Made by a program: the position numbers and the translations under genes
Shown: piece after piece, positions 44,310 through 53,524 of the stretch
Position numbering within the stretch: position 1 is the stretch's first letter
Layout of the letters: each line of letters starts with the position of its first letter
NCBI RefSeq assembly: GCF_020131355.1
Contig: NZ_JAHLEL010000008.1
Span: 248,001-312,000, forward strand
Direction: 5' to 3'
Length of the DNA stretch: 64,000 nt
DNA from: Pseudonocardia sp. ICBG1293
GTDB lineage: Bacteria; Actinomycetota; Actinomycetes; Mycobacteriales; Pseudonocardiaceae
The notes under the pieces: generated by a model
Database searches by the model: none
Told to the model about the DNA's origin: nothing
What the model saw: only the letters and a program-made list of their open reading frames with translations

Positions 44310-46486
44310 CCGGAGCCCCCGGACCGCGCGAGCTCGCGCTCCTCGCGGGTGGCGACGAGTCCGGCCGGCGCCTGGATCCGGGACTCGACGTACGGGTCCT
44401 CGGAGCCGCCGGGCAGCGGACGCCCGCGCAGCACGGCGACCCACACCCGGACCGAGTCGGCCAGCACGATGACGATGAGCACCGCGAACAGGGCGGTGAG
44501 CACGGTGTCGACGGTCGTGTTCACCACGACCTTCTGCATCGCCTCGACGGTCGTGGCGGTGCCCAGGCTGGTCCTCCCGGCGTCGAGTGCGGCCTGGTAC
44601 TGGTCGCGCTGGGCCCAGAACCCGAGCTTCGGGTTGTCGGAGAAGATCTTCTGGTAGCTCGCGGTCAGCGTGACGACGGCGTCGAACACCAGCGGCACGA
44701 GCGTGATCGCGGCGTAGCGCGCGCGGCCGGTGCGGATGAGCAGGGTCGTGCAGACGGCCAGCGCGACGGCGGCGAGCAGCTGGTTCGCGATGCCGAACAG
44801 CGGGAAGAGCTGGTAGATGCCGCCGAGCGGGTCGTTGACCCCCGCCCACAGCAGGTAGCCCCAGGCGCCGACGATCACCGCGCTCGCGATCCAGGACGCG
44901 GGCTTCCAGGTCGTGTCGCGGAAGCGCGGCCAGACGTTGCCGACGGTGTCCTGCAGGATGAAGCGCCCGACGCGGGTGCCGGCGTCCACCGTCGTGAGGA
45001 TGAACAGCGCCTCGAACATGATCGCGAAGTGGTACCAGAAGGCGCGCAGCGCCTCCCCGCCGAAGACCTGGGAGAACACCGTCGACAACCCGACCGCCAG
45101 GGTCGGTGCGCCGCCGGAGCGCCCGACGAGGGTCTGCTCCTCGACCGCCTGCGCGGCCGCGGTGAGGTCGGCGGGGGAGATGGTGAACCCGATCTGCTGC
45201 ACGGCCGCCGACGCGGACTCCACCGTCGGGCCGAGCACCGTCGCGGGCATGTTCATCGCGAAGTACAGGCCGGGGTCGAGGATGCAGGCCGCGGCCAGCG
45301 CCATGATCGCGACGAAGGACTCGGTGAGCATCGCGCCGTAGCCGATGACCCGGATCTGGGACTCCTTCTGGATCAGCTTGGGCGTGGTGCCCGAGGCGAC
45401 CAGCGCGTGGAACCCGGACAGCGCACCGCAGGCGATCGTGATGAACACGAACGGGAACAGCGAGCCCGCGGCGACCGGGCCCTGCCCGTCGGAGGCGAAC
45501 CGGGTCAGCGCGTCCATCCGCAGCGACGGCCAGGCCAGCAGGATCGCCGCCGCCAGCAGCACGATGACGCCGACCTTCATGAACGACGACAGGTAGTCCC
45601 GCGGCGCGAGCAGCATCCAGACCGGCAGCACCGAGGCCGCGAACCCGTAGACGACCAGCGCCAGGGTCAGCTGGTTCGCGGTCAGGTGGAAGACCTCGCC
45701 GAGCGCGGAGTCCTGCACCCAGCCACCGCCGACGATCGCGAGCAGCATCAGCACGACGCCGATCACCGAGACCTCGATGATCTTCCCCGGTCGCAGGTAG
45801 CGCAGGTAGAAGCCCATGAACAGGGCGATCGGGATCGTCATCGCGAGCGAGAAGGTGCCCCACGGCGAGTCCGCCAGCGCCTGCACGACGACCAGTGCCA
45901 GCACCGCCAGCAGGATCACCATGATCGCGAGGACGGCCACGATGGCCGCCGTCCCGCCGACCGGTCCGATCTCCTCGCGGGCCATCCGGCCGAGGCTGCG
46001 GCCGCTGCGGCGGGTGGAGAAGAACAGCGTGACCATGTCCTGGACCGCGCCCGCGAACACGACGCCCACGATGATCCAGATCGTGCCGGGCAGGTAGCCC
46101 TTCTGCGCCGCGAGCACCGGGCCGACCAGCGGGCCGGCGCCGGCGATGGCGGCGAAGTGGTGGCCGAACAGCACGCGTCGGTCGGTGGGCTGGAAGTCCT
46201 GCCCGTCGTCGAGGCGCTCGGCGGGGGTGGCGCGGGTGTCGTCCACCCGCAGTGCGCGGTGGGCGATGAACCGGGAGTAGAAGCGGTAGGCGATCGCGTA
46301 GGAGGCGACGGCGGCGAACACCAGCCAGGCGGCGGAGATCTCCTCACCGCGACTGAACGCGACGACCGCCCAGGCGATCGCCCCCACCACCGCCACCGCG
46401 ACCCAGACCGCGATCCGCGTCGGGTCGCGGCGGGCCGTGCCCGTACCCCCGGACCCTGGTTCCCCCGGTCGCTCCGTCGTGACCAT
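44306..46486 (-). CDS. cstA: Carbon starvation protein A (CstA/BtsT family transporter)
   Basis: The 726-residue protein has about 16-18 transmembrane helices and the family motifs FGHHFAAIAGAGPLVGPVLAAQ near 110-130, FSTRRSGRSLGRMAREEIG, and GALSGFHALVASGTTPKLI. CstA and BtsT import pyruvate or peptides in E. coli. With ybdD downstream and the PEPCK gene upstream it fits uptake of gluconeogenic substrates. The ATG at 46486 is preferred because it follows a G-rich ribosome site; a longer start at 46552 lacks similarity. Confidence 0.9.
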   Translation of the reverse strand: MVTTERPGEPGSGGTGTARRDPTRIAVWVAVAVVGAIAWAVVAFSRGEEISAAWLVFAAVASYAIAYRFYSRFIAHRALRVDDTRATPAERLDDGQDFQPTDRRVLFGHHFAAIAGAGPLVGPVLAAQKGYLPGTIWIIVGVVFAGAVQDMVTLFFSTRRSGRSLGRMAREEIGPVGGTAAIVAVLAIMVILLAVLALVVVQALADSPWGTFSLAMTIPIALFMGFYLRYLRPGKIIEVSVIGVVLMLLAIVGGGWVQDSALGEVFHLTANQLTLALVVYGFAASVLPVWMLLAPRDYLSSFMKVGVIVLLAAAILLAWPSLRMDALTRFASDGQGPVAAGSLFPFVFITIACGALSGFHALVASGTTPKLIQKESQIRVIGYGAMLTESFVAIMALAAACILDPGLYFAMNMPATVLGPTVESASAAVQQIGFTISPADLTAAAQAVEEQTLVGRSGGAPTLAVGLSTVFSQVFGGEALRAFWYHFAIMFEALFILTTVDAGTRVGRFILQDTVGNVWPRFRDTTWKPASWIASAVIVGAWGYLLWAGVNDPLGGIYQLFPLFGIANQLLAAVALAVCTTLLIRTGRARYAAITLVPLVFDAVVTLTASYQKIFSDNPKLGFWAQRDQYQAALDAGRTSLGTATTVEAMQKVVVNTTVDTVLTALFAVLIVIVLADSVRVWVAVLRGRPLPGGSEDPYVESRIQAPAGLVATREERELARSGGSG

Positions 46487-46618
46487 GTCGCCCCCGTTCC
46501 GTGCGCCGGCTCGTCGGCGAACCGGTGCGTGGCGGAACGTTACGTCGCGCAAGTAATGGTGTCACCCACGCGGTTCGTCACGGTCGGTCGGTCACCGTCC
46601 GGCACCGGCCACGAACGG

Positions 46619-46657
46619 CACCGGGCCCCCGCACCGACGGGGTGCGGGGGCCCGGTG
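46619..46657 (-). terminator. Strong terminator after pckG
   Basis: A perfect 17-bp stem (CACCGGGCCCCCGCACC at 46619-46635 with its complement at 46641-46657) and a 5-base loop lie 10 bases past the pckG stop codon on the minus strand. It separates pckG from the cstA transcription unit. Confidence 0.75.
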
Positions 46658-46666
46658 ACGGGGGGA

Positions 46667-48493
46667 TCAGGCGCCGAGACGCTGCTTCAGTGCCTCGAAC
46701 TCGTCGCGGATCGAGGTCGGGAGGTTGTCCTCGCCGATCGTGGCGAACCACTCCTCGATCAGCGGGATCTCGGCCTTCCACTCCTCGACGTCGACGGCCA
46801 GCGAGGCCTCGACGTCGGAGCGCTCGGCGTCGACGCCGTCGAGGTCGATCTGGTCGGCGGTGGGCACGAACCCGATGGGGGTGTCGACGGCGGCCGCCTT
46901 GCCCTCCAGGCGCTCGATGCACCACTTGAGGACGCGGCTGTTCTCACCGAAGCCCGGCCACAGGAAGCGGCCGTCCTCGCCGCGGCGGAACCAGTTGACG
47001 TAGAAGATCTTCGGCAGCTTGTCCGCGTCCGCGCCCTTGCCGGTGGCGACCCAGTGGGCGAAGTAGTCGCCGACGTTGTAGCCGAGGAACGGCAGCATGG
47101 CCATCGGGTCGCGGCGGACCTCACCGACCGTGCCGGCCGCGGCCGCGGTCTTCTCCGAGGACATGGTCGCGCCCATGAAGGTGCCGTGCTGCCAGCTGCG
47201 GGCCTCGGTGACCAGCGGGACGGTGGTCTTGCGACGGCCGCCGAACAGGATCGCCGAGATCGGCACGCCCTTGGGGTCGTTCCACTCCGGCGCGACGACC
47301 GGGCACTGGTCGATCGGCACGGTGTAGCGGGAGTTGGGGTGTGCGGCCTTGACGCCCGAGTCGGGCGTCCAGTCGTTGCCCTTCCAGTCCGTCAAGTGCT
47401 GCGGGTCGCCCTCGAGGTCCTCCCACCACACGTCGCCGTCGTCGGTCAGCGCGACGTTGGTGAACAGCGCGATCCCGGCCTCGATGGTGCGCATCGCGTT
47501 CGGGTTGGTCTTCCAGTTCGTGCCGGGCGCGACGCCGAAGAAGCCGAACTCGGGGTTGGTGGCGTAGAGCCGGCCGTCCTCACCGAAGCGCATCCAGGCG
47601 ATGTCGTCGCCGACGGTCTCGGCGCGCCAGCCGGGGACGGTCGGCTGCAGCATCGCGAGGTTGGTCTTGCCGCAGGCACTCGGGAACGCGGCCGCGACGT
47701 AGTACGCCTTCTCCTCCGGGGAGATCAGCTTGAGGATCAGCATGTGCTCGGCGAGCCAGCCCTCGTCGTGGGCCATCGCCGAGGCGATCCGCAGCGCGTA
47801 GCACTTCTTGCCCAGCAGCGCGTTGCCGCCGTAGCCCGAGCCGTAGCTCCAGATCTCCCGGGTCTCCGGGAAGTGGCTGATGTACTTGTTCTCGTTGTGC
47901 GGCCACGGCACATCGGCCTCGCCGTCGGCCAGCGGCGCCCCGATCGAGTGCAGCGCCTTGACCCAGCGGTCACCGGCCTCGTCGAGCAGCGGGACGATGT
48001 GCGCGCCCATCCGCGTCATGATCTTCATCGAGATCACCACGTACTCGGAGTCGGTGATCTCGACGCCCAGCTTCGGGTCGTCGGAGTCGGTCGGGCCCAT
48101 GCAGAACGGGACCACGTAGAGGGTCCGGCCCTTCATGCTGCCGCGGTACAGCTCGGTCATCGTGCGCTTCATCTCGGCCGGGGCGACCCAGTTGTTGGTC
48201 GGCCCGGCACCGCGCTCGGTCTCGGTACAGATGAAGGTCCGCTCCTCGACACGGGCGACGTCGCCCGCGTCCGAGGCCGCGTAGAACGAGTTGGGCTTCT
48301 TCGCCGGGTCGAGTCGCTTGATGGTGCCCTGCTCGACCAGCTGGTCGGTCAGCCGCGTCCACTCCTCGTCGGACCCGTCGCACCACACGACGCGGTCCGG
48401 GGTGGCCAGCTCGGCGATCTCCTGAACCCAGGCCACGACGCCCTGGTTGGTGGTCGGTGCCTTGTCGGTGCCCGGAACGGTCGCTGCAGTCAT
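46667..48493 (-). CDS. pckG: Phosphoenolpyruvate carboxykinase (GTP)
   Basis: The 608-residue protein is a full-length GTP-type PEPCK. It has [18 protein letters not shown], the P-loop [12 protein letters not shown] with the active-site Cys, [12 protein letters not shown], and the guanine-binding side [25 protein letters not shown]. It converts oxaloacetate and GTP to phosphoenolpyruvate, CO2 and GDP, the first step of gluconeogenesis. It is a monocistronic minus-strand gene with its own terminator; the upstream region holds a 14-bp palindrome. Confidence 0.95.
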   Translation of the reverse strand: MTAATVPGTDKAPTTNQGVVAWVQEIAELATPDRVVWCDGSDEEWTRLTDQLVEQGTIKRLDPAKKPNSFYAASDAGDVARVEERTFICTETERGAGPTNNWVAPAEMKRTMTELYRGSMKGRTLYVVPFCMGPTDSDDPKLGVEITDSEYVVISMKIMTRMGAHIVPLLDEAGDRWVKALHSIGAPLADGEADVPWPHNENKYISHFPETREIWSYGSGYGGNALLGKKCYALRIASAMAHDEGWLAEHMLILKLISPEEKAYYVAAAFPSACGKTNLAMLQPTVPGWRAETVGDDIAWMRFGEDGRLYATNPEFGFFGVAPGTNWKTNPNAMRTIEAGIALFTNVALTDDGDVWWEDLEGDPQHLTDWKGNDWTPDSGVKAAHPNSRYTVPIDQCPVVAPEWNDPKGVPISAILFGGRRKTTVPLVTEARSWQHGTFMGATMSSEKTAAAAGTVGEVRRDPMAMLPFLGYNVGDYFAHWVATGKGADADKLPKIFYVNWFRRGEDGRFLWPGFGENSRVLKWCIERLEGKAAAVDTPIGFVPTADQIDLDGVDAERSDVEASLAVDVEEWKAEIPLIEEWFATIGEDNLPTSIRDEFEALKQRLGA

Positions 48494-48881
48494 GTCGTCC
48501 TGTTCTCCTCGCCGGCCCCGGCCCGTCGTCCGGGGGAACTACGACGGGCCCGCGACCGGAGTCGGTGACGGGCCCAGACGGGAAAAGGTGGTTTCCGAGG
48601 CTACCTGCGAAATAGTGCGCCACCCACGGGTGGAGTTGAGAGGTCAGGCACAGCACCGATCATGTAAATCGATCCAGTCGCCGCCCGACGAGGGCGATGT
48701 CCGCCCAGATGACAGCCATGTCACACGAACGCAACCTGTCCCGGGTGACCGATTCGCGGACGATCCGCGACATCGGCGCGCACATTCTCGGAGAAGCGTC
48801 GCGGAACGTCACTCGCAGACCGGAACCGACCGTTTCAGCGCATTCTCGGAACCGACTTAGGATTCTCGGGAACGGAAGGGG
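48494..48881. other. Intergenic region upstream of pckG
   Basis: This 388-bp stretch lies upstream of pckG and beyond the 3' end of the next gene. It contains the palindrome at 48620-48633 and three copies of ATTCTCGG(A/G) at 48784, 48842 and 48862. A short plus-strand frame at 48697-48957 overlaps the neighbouring gene and lacks a convincing ribosome site. No RNA gene was recognised. Confidence 0.45.
48620..48633. promoter_or_regulatory. Palindrome in the pckG promoter region
   Basis: CCACCC and GGGTGG flank a two-base centre (CCACCCACGGGTGG). The site is about 130 bp upstream of the pckG start, near a possible minus-strand -10 (TAGCCT). It may bind a regulator of gluconeogenesis. Confidence 0.35.
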
Positions 48882-49235
48882 TCAGCGGACCGCGACGGCG
48901 GCGCGGGCGAGCTCCGGAACCATGATCGGCAGCCGGTGGGCGGTCACCTGCCAGTAGCGCGTGCCGGGGTCGCCGGCCCGCCACGCGTCCGCGAGCCGGA
49001 CGACGGCGTCCGGGTCGATCCGCCGGCGCGGGCGGGGCCGCATCCCGCAGCGCTCCCGGACGCCCGCGTCGAGCGCGCGCCAGGCGTCCTCGGCGGTGGT
49101 GTGCACCGAGACCTCCGGGCGGGCCGGGACGGCGTCCGGCCCGCCGGGGCCGGCATCGACGGCGTCGGGGTCCACGGAGTCACCGGGGTGCTCCCCGAGC
49201 ACCAGGGTGTAGGCGCTGACCACCTCGTACGGCAC
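48882..49235 (-). CDS. Hypothetical protein of 117 residues
   Basis: The protein starts at GTG 49235 with GGGAGA upstream and reads VPYEVVSAYTLVLGEHPGDSVD. A central RPEVSVHTTAEDAWRALDAGVRERCG segment and a C-terminal DAVVRLADAWRAGDPGTRYWQVTAHRLPI follow. The AEDAWRAL segment and ending resemble small uncharacterised actinobacterial proteins, but no family was identified. It is followed by no clear terminator and lies on the same strand as pckG. Confidence 0.55.
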   Translation of the reverse strand: MPYEVVSAYTLVLGEHPGDSVDPDAVDAGPGGPDAVPARPEVSVHTTAEDAWRALDAGVRERCGMRPRPRRRIDPDAVVRLADAWRAGDPGTRYWQVTAHRLPIMVPELARAAVAVR

Positions 49236-49386
49236 GGCTGTCTCCCGCGTGGAGTCGGCACCGGCGACCGGAACCGGTCGCCGCGGACGAGCCGTAGTGA
49301 ACCAGCCGGGGCACACCGGATCCGCCGAACGAGCGTCCGACGGGGCCGCGCGTCGCCGGAACCACCCGTCCGGGCGGCCGGACGGT

Positions 49387-49407
49387 CACCCGTGACCGTC
49401 ACGGGTG
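49387..49407. terminator. Near-perfect palindrome after the MFS gene
   Basis: CACCCGTGAC and GTCACGGGTG (49387-49396 and 49398-49407) face each other with one base between. The site lies 33 bases past the MFS stop and could terminate its transcript. Confidence 0.35.
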
Positions 49408-49439
49408 GTCACTCGCTGCTCACACCGTGCGACGAACAG

Positions 49440-51050
49440 TCAGCGGCGGGAGACGGCGGGCTCCACGTCCGCGTCGACCGCGGACGCACCGGCCGCCAGC
49501 ACGTCCCGGTGCGCGCGGCGCAGACCGGCGCCGGCCGTCACCAGCACCACCGCGACGACGACCGCCGCCACCCCGGACGCGACGTCCACCCCGTGCACGA
49601 ACGCCTCCCGCGCCGAGACCAGCAGGGCCGCGGCGGTGTCGGCGGGCATCGTCGTGGCGACGTCCGCGGCCCCGCCGAGGGTCTCCCCGGCCGAGGGCGC
49701 CGTGCCGTCGGGGAGCACGACGCCGGCCCGGTACACCGCCGATAGCACCCCGCCGACCAGCGCGGTGCCCAGCACCGCACCGACCTCGTAGGCGGTCTCG
49801 GAGACCGCGGCGGCGGCGCCGGCCCTCTCCGGGGGAGCGGCGGCCAGGATCGCGTCGTTGGTGACGGTCTCGGACAGCCCGATCCCCGCGCCGATCAGCA
49901 CCGCGGCCGACATCAGCAGCACGACCGCGGAGTCCACCTGCAGGAACAGGCAGACCACGTACCCGGTCAGGACGAGCGCGAGCCCGGTGGCGACGAGCTG
50001 GTGCAGCGCGAACCGGCGGGCCAGCCGCGCGGCGGCGAGCCCGGCCACGACCGTCACCACGAAGCCCGGCAACAGGAGCAGGCCCGCCTGCAACGGCGAG
50101 TACCCGACGACCAGCTGCAGGTACTGGGCGGAGAAGAACAGCAGCCCGGTGAGACCGAACATGGTGGTGGCGTTGGCCAGCGCGCTGTGCCGCAGCACGG
50201 GGCGGGCGAACAGCTCCAGGTCGATCAGCGGGTCCAGGCCGCGCCGCCGGTAGTGGGCGAGGAACGCCGCCCCGGACCCCGCGCCCACCAGCACCGCCCC
50301 GGCGACCGCGGGGGTCACCCCGCCCGCGGAACCGGCCAGCTTGAGGGCCAGGACCAGCGGTCCCATCGTCAGCAGCGACAGCAGCACGCCGACCAGGTCG
50401 AGCCTGCCCGGCTCGGTCTCGCGCGACTCCGGCACCACCAGCGGCGCGACGACGAGCAGCAGCGCCATCGGCGGCACGCTCATCACGAAGATCGAGCCCC
50501 ACCAGAAGTGCTCGAGCAGCAGTCCCCCGACGATCGGGCCGAGCGCCGCGCCCGCGGCGAACCCGGTCGCCCAGATCGCCAGCGCGAGCCTGCGGTGGGT
50601 CCGGTCCACGAACACCGACCGCAGCAGCGCGAGCGTGGAGGGCATCAGCATCGCCCCGAACACCCCGAGCAGGGCACGCGCGGCGACCAGCTGGGCGGCC
50701 GAGGTGGCGAACGCGGCCAGCAGCGAGACCGCACCGAAGCCGGCGACGCCGACCATCAGCAGCCTGCGCCGGCCGATCCGGTCGCCGAGGGTCCCCATCG
50801 TGACCAGCAGCCCGGCCAGCACCAGCGGGTAGATGTCGACGACCCACAGCAGGGTGGCCGCGTCCGGGCGGAGCGCGGCGGAGAGCTCGGGCAGCGCGAC
50901 GCCGAGGACCGTGTTGTCGATCGACACCAGCAGCGTGGGGATGGCGAGCACCGCGAGCGCGAGCCAGGCACGCGGGCCGGGCCGCGCCGACACACCCGCT
51001 CCACCCCTGTCCGTCGCCGCATCCCCTGCGCCGGTCTCCGGCCGTGACAT
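49440..51050 (-). CDS. MFS multidrug efflux transporter (EmrB/QacA, 14-helix type)
   Basis: The 536-residue protein has 14 predicted transmembrane helices and the DHA2-family motifs: SIDNTVLGVALPEL in helix 1 (motif D1-like), GDRIGRRRLLM in loop 2-3 (motif A), and the helix-5 GAALGPIVGGLLLEHFWWGSIF (motif C). It should expel hydrophobic cations or drugs with proton antiport. GGGAG lies upstream of the ATG at 51050. Its promoter region contains two copies of a TetR-type operator now separated by a MITE, and the probable repressor gene lies beyond a 4-kb train of mobile elements. Confidence 0.9.
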   Translation of the reverse strand: MSRPETGAGDAATDRGGAGVSARPGPRAWLALAVLAIPTLLVSIDNTVLGVALPELSAALRPDAATLLWVVDIYPLVLAGLLVTMGTLGDRIGRRRLLMVGVAGFGAVSLLAAFATSAAQLVAARALLGVFGAMLMPSTLALLRSVFVDRTHRRLALAIWATGFAAGAALGPIVGGLLLEHFWWGSIFVMSVPPMALLLVVAPLVVPESRETEPGRLDLVGVLLSLLTMGPLVLALKLAGSAGGVTPAVAGAVLVGAGSGAAFLAHYRRRGLDPLIDLELFARPVLRHSALANATTMFGLTGLLFFSAQYLQLVVGYSPLQAGLLLLPGFVVTVVAGLAAARLARRFALHQLVATGLALVLTGYVVCLFLQVDSAVVLLMSAAVLIGAGIGLSETVTNDAILAAAPPERAGAAAAVSETAYEVGAVLGTALVGGVLSAVYRAGVVLPDGTAPSAGETLGGAADVATTMPADTAAALLVSAREAFVHGVDVASGVAAVVVAVVLVTAGAGLRRAHRDVLAAGASAVDADVEPAVSRR

Positions 51051-51095
51051 CGCCGTTCTCCCTCGTCCTCGTCGTTCGTCGTCCGCACGCAGCTT

Positions 51096-51111
51096 TACCG
51101 TCCGGACGGTA
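51096..51111. promoter_or_regulatory. TetR-type operator 1 of the MFS gene
   Basis: TACCGTCCGGACGGTA is a perfect 16-bp palindrome 46 bp upstream of the MFS start codon. A near copy lies at 51244-51259. Such paired sites adjoining a TetR/MFS divergent pair are typical repressor targets. Confidence 0.75.
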
Positions 51112-51119
51112 CATCTTTA

Positions 51120-51240
51120 GAGGTCATTTCAGAACGAGGTCGACGTGTCTGTTGTAGACGACAAGCGGCTATCTGACCTGCCGTTTGATCTGTCGTCGAG
51201 GGGTCAATGGAAACTCGACAAGTCGTTCTGAAACGACCTC
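51120..51240 (-). mobile_element. 121-bp MITE, copy 1 (inverted)
   Basis: This copy is the exact reverse complement of the three others. It has terminal inverted repeats GAGGTC(G/A)TTTCAGAACGA of 18 bp with one mismatch and is flanked by TTA on both sides (51117-51119 and 51241-51243). It encodes no protein. It is inserted between the two TetR-type operators; removing it with one TTA would leave them with centres 24 bp apart. Confidence 0.85.
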
Positions 51241-51243
51241 TTA

Positions 51244-51259
51244 TACCGTCCAGACGGTA
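51244..51259. promoter_or_regulatory. TetR-type operator 2
   Basis: TACCGTCCAGACGGTA matches operator 1 except at one central base. It now lies on the far side of MITE copy 1 from the MFS gene. It is the copy that would have lain nearer the original tetR promoter. Confidence 0.7.
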
Positions 51260-51309
51260 CAGTCCATTCCCGGTCGCGGCTGTGAGGCGGGGCACGGGCA
51301 CTAGGCTTA

Positions 51310-51430
51310 GAGGTCGTTTCAGAACGACTTGTCGAGTTTCCATTGACCCCTCGACGACAGATCAAACGGCAGGTCAGATAGCCGCTTGTCGTCTACAACA
51401 GACACGTCGACCTCGTTCTGAAATGACCTC
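51310..51430 (+). mobile_element. 121-bp MITE, copy 2
   Basis: Identical to copies 3 and 4. TTA flanks both ends (51307-51309 and 51431-51433); the right TTA is also the left flank of the following insertion sequence. The inserted TTA lies just after the hexamer TAGGCT, a possible -10 of tetR. Confidence 0.9.
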
Positions 51431-51433
51431 TTA

Positions 51434-52414
51434 GAGCGCCCGGCGATTGATGGTTATCGGAGTCGACGGGTCGTGGGTCGGGTTGTCCAGCGGTAGCGGC
51501 TGCGGGCACGGTTGATCAGCCGGCGGATCACGGTGAGCGCGGCGGCGAGGTCGAGGTAGAACTCGACGATGATCTTCCGGCGATCGGTGAACCGGCGCAG
51601 CTTGCCGTAGCCGTTCATCCAGGAATGGGTGCGCTCGACCGGCCACCGCTTACCGACCTGGATCGGGGCGGGCCGGCCCTTGGTGGCGATCTGTGCGTCG
51701 AACCCGAGTCGTTCGAGCAGATCGCGGGTCTTGCCTGAGTCATAGCCCCGGTCCAGGTGCAGGCACGGTCGCTCGGGCAGCGGCCCGATCATGTCGTAGA
51801 TCCCGATCAGGGTCGGTTTCAGCAACGGCGAGTCGTGGTCATTGGCGCGGGCGCTGATCAGGTGCAGCGGGATCCCCGCACCGTCGCAGACCACGGAGCG
51901 TTTGGTGCCCTGTTTGCCCCGGTCGACCGGGTTACAGCCGGCGACCTCGCCACCGCAGGGAGCCTTGGTGATCGCTCCGTCGGCAGACAGATCGTCGAGG
52001 TCGAGACCGATCATCTAGTCATAGCCGGCCAGCGCGGCCCGAAGGACCTGCTCCCCGACGCCGGCGGCGGCCCACTGGGCGAGACGGCGGCGGATCGTGC
52101 GGTCCGAGCAGCCGGGGGTGGCAATGCGTTCGTAGCCGCTGCCGTGCACCAACGCCGCGAGCACGTGCTCGAACACCAGGCGGTCGGGGATACGGCGGCG
52201 GTGACATCCCCACGGATGGGCCGGGTCGAACTCCGGGCGCCGCTCTGCCTCGATCAGGGCAGCGAACTCGACCCAGAGGGGGTCGATCAGCGATTCTGGC
52301 AATAGAGGCACGGACTCTCCAGGCGACCATCAGGACATCAGCAATCCCATGATCACTTGCAGGTCCGTGTCTCTACCAACACCGACACACGGCCACCTCT
52401 ACTGCCGGACGCTC
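51434..52414 (-). mobile_element. IS5-family insertion sequence, unit 1 (981 bp)
   Basis: Ends GAGCGCCCGGC (left) and GAGCGTCCGGC (right, inverted) match at 10 of 11 positions. TTA flanks both sides. It carries one transposase gene on the minus strand, interrupted by an in-frame stop. The element abuts MITE copies 2 and 3 with only a TTA between them. Confidence 0.8.
51454..52311 (-). pseudogene. IS5-family transposase interrupted by an amber codon
   Basis: The first 98 codons (LLPESLIDPLWVEFAAL ... VLRAALAGYD) end at TAG (52015-52017). The same frame resumes at once with MIGLDLDDLSADGAITKAP and goes on to the DDE region (LDRGYDSGKTRD, VERTHSWMN). In the related transposase of unit 2 an Arg codon stands at the position of the stop (AYDRIVGLL). 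A C-to-T change of CAG to TAG would explain it. Without readthrough the catalytic domain is not joined to the DNA-binding N-terminus, so this IS is probably not autonomous. Confidence 0.8.
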
Positions 52415-52417
52415 TTA

Positions 52418-52538
52418 GAGGTCGTTTCAGAACGACTTGTCGAGTTTCCATTGACCCCTCGACGACAGATCAAACGGCAGGTCAGATAGCCGCTTGTCGT
52501 CTACAACAGACACGTCGACCTCGTTCTGAAATGACCTC
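52418..52538 (+). mobile_element. 121-bp MITE, copy 3
   Basis: Identical to copies 2 and 4. Left flank TTA (52415-52417) is shared with IS unit 1; right flank is TAA (52539-52541), shared with IS unit 2. Confidence 0.9.
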
Positions 52539-52541
52539 TAA

Positions 52542-53521
52542 GAGGTCGCGCGGATTGGTTGGTGATCATGGACGTCGTGCAGGTCGGGCGTTCCAGCGGT
52601 GTGTGGTCCAGGCCTGCCGAATCAAGCTACGGAGTGTGACGATCGTGTCGGCGAGGTCGAAGAACGCGTCGACGACGATTTCTCGTCGTTCGTAGCAGCG
52701 CTGCAGCCGGTTGAAGCTGTTGTGCCAAGCGTTGGTCCGCTCGACGTGCCAGCGGCGGGTGGCCTGGATCGGCGCTTTCTCACCCTTGTGCGCGATCTCG
52801 CCGTGCAGGCCTCGTTCGGCCAGCGTGTCGCGGGTCTTGCCGGAGTCATAGCCGGCGTCGAGGTGCACGGTGATGTCGTCGGGCAGCGGGCCGAGAGCAT
52901 CGAGGCGGTCGAGGGTGGGGCCCAGTAGCGGGGAGTCGTGCCGGTTGGCTCCGGCCAGGACTCGGCCCAGCGGGATGCCGTATCCCTCGACGAGCACCGA
53001 ACGTTTCATACCCTGTTTGCGCCGGTCCACCGGCGACGGACCGGCGACCTCGCCGCCGCCGGGGGCCTTGGTGATGGCGCCATCGACGGCGATGTCGTGC
53101 AGCAGCAGACCGACGATGCGGTCGTAGGCGTCCAGGACGATCCGACGCAGCTGGGCGAAGACCCCGAGCCTGATCCACTCGTCACGACGATCGCGGATGG
53201 TGGTCGCCGAGCAGGTGCTGTCAGCGATGCCCTCATACGAGCAGCCGAACCGCAGTACCTGCAGGAGCTTGTCGAACACGATCCGATCCGCGATCCGGCG
53301 GCGATGGCAGCCCAGCGGATGGGTGGGATCGAACTCGTCTCGATGAGGCAGCAGCGCGGTGAACTGGTCCCACAACGGCTCGGTCAGCCATGATGGCAGG
53401 GTGGGCACGCGGCCTCCAGACGATCACGAAGCGTAGATAACTTCATGATCGGCAGGCCCGTACCCGCCCTCGCCCCCAGACACTCGACCGCGGCCAAGCT
53501 GTGACCAATCCGCGCGACCTC
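52542..53521 (-). mobile_element. IS5-family insertion sequence, unit 2 (980 bp)
   Basis: Perfect 18-bp terminal inverted repeats GAGGTCGCGCGGATTGGT bound the element. The left flank is TAA and the right flank TTA, both of the form TNA. The first seven bases of the ends (GAGGTCG) match the MITE ends, suggesting related transposases. It carries one intact minus-strand transposase. Confidence 0.9.
52566..53408 (-). CDS. IS5-family transposase, intact
   Basis: The 280-residue protein has an N-terminal DUF4096-like DNA-binding part (LPSWLTEPLWDQFTALLP ... LGCHRRRIADRIVFDKLL) and a DDE domain. The first Asp is in AVDGAITKAPGGG, the second in HLDAGYDSGKTRD and the Glu in VERTNAWHN. The reading frame is complete, so this unit may still be active and might also act on related ends. 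Confidence 0.9.
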   Translation of the reverse strand: MPTLPSWLTEPLWDQFTALLPHRDEFDPTHPLGCHRRRIADRIVFDKLLQVLRFGCSYEGIADSTCSATTIRDRRDEWIRLGVFAQLRRIVLDAYDRIVGLLLHDIAVDGAITKAPGGGEVAGPSPVDRRKQGMKRSVLVEGYGIPLGRVLAGANRHDSPLLGPTLDRLDALGPLPDDITVHLDAGYDSGKTRDTLAERGLHGEIAHKGEKAPIQATRRWHVERTNAWHNSFNRLQRCYERREIVVDAFFDLADTIVTLRSLIRQAWTTHRWNARPARRP

Positions 53522-53524
53522 TTA

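Noticed and set aside
43301..48568. A 1755-codon open frame on the plus strand
   Set aside because: It runs antisense to the clear cstA and pckG genes and the unknown gene. Its Arg/Asp/Gly/His-rich composition is what high-GC third-position bias yields on the opposite strand.
48697..48957. A possible 86-codon gene upstream of pckG
   Set aside because: It overlaps the 3' end of the 117-residue gene on the other strand, has no good ribosome site and no recognisable sequence.
51207..51434. Short open frames inside the MITE copies giving the same peptide four times
   Set aside because: The peptide repeats because the DNA repeats. The frames run into different flanking sequences and lack ribosome sites.
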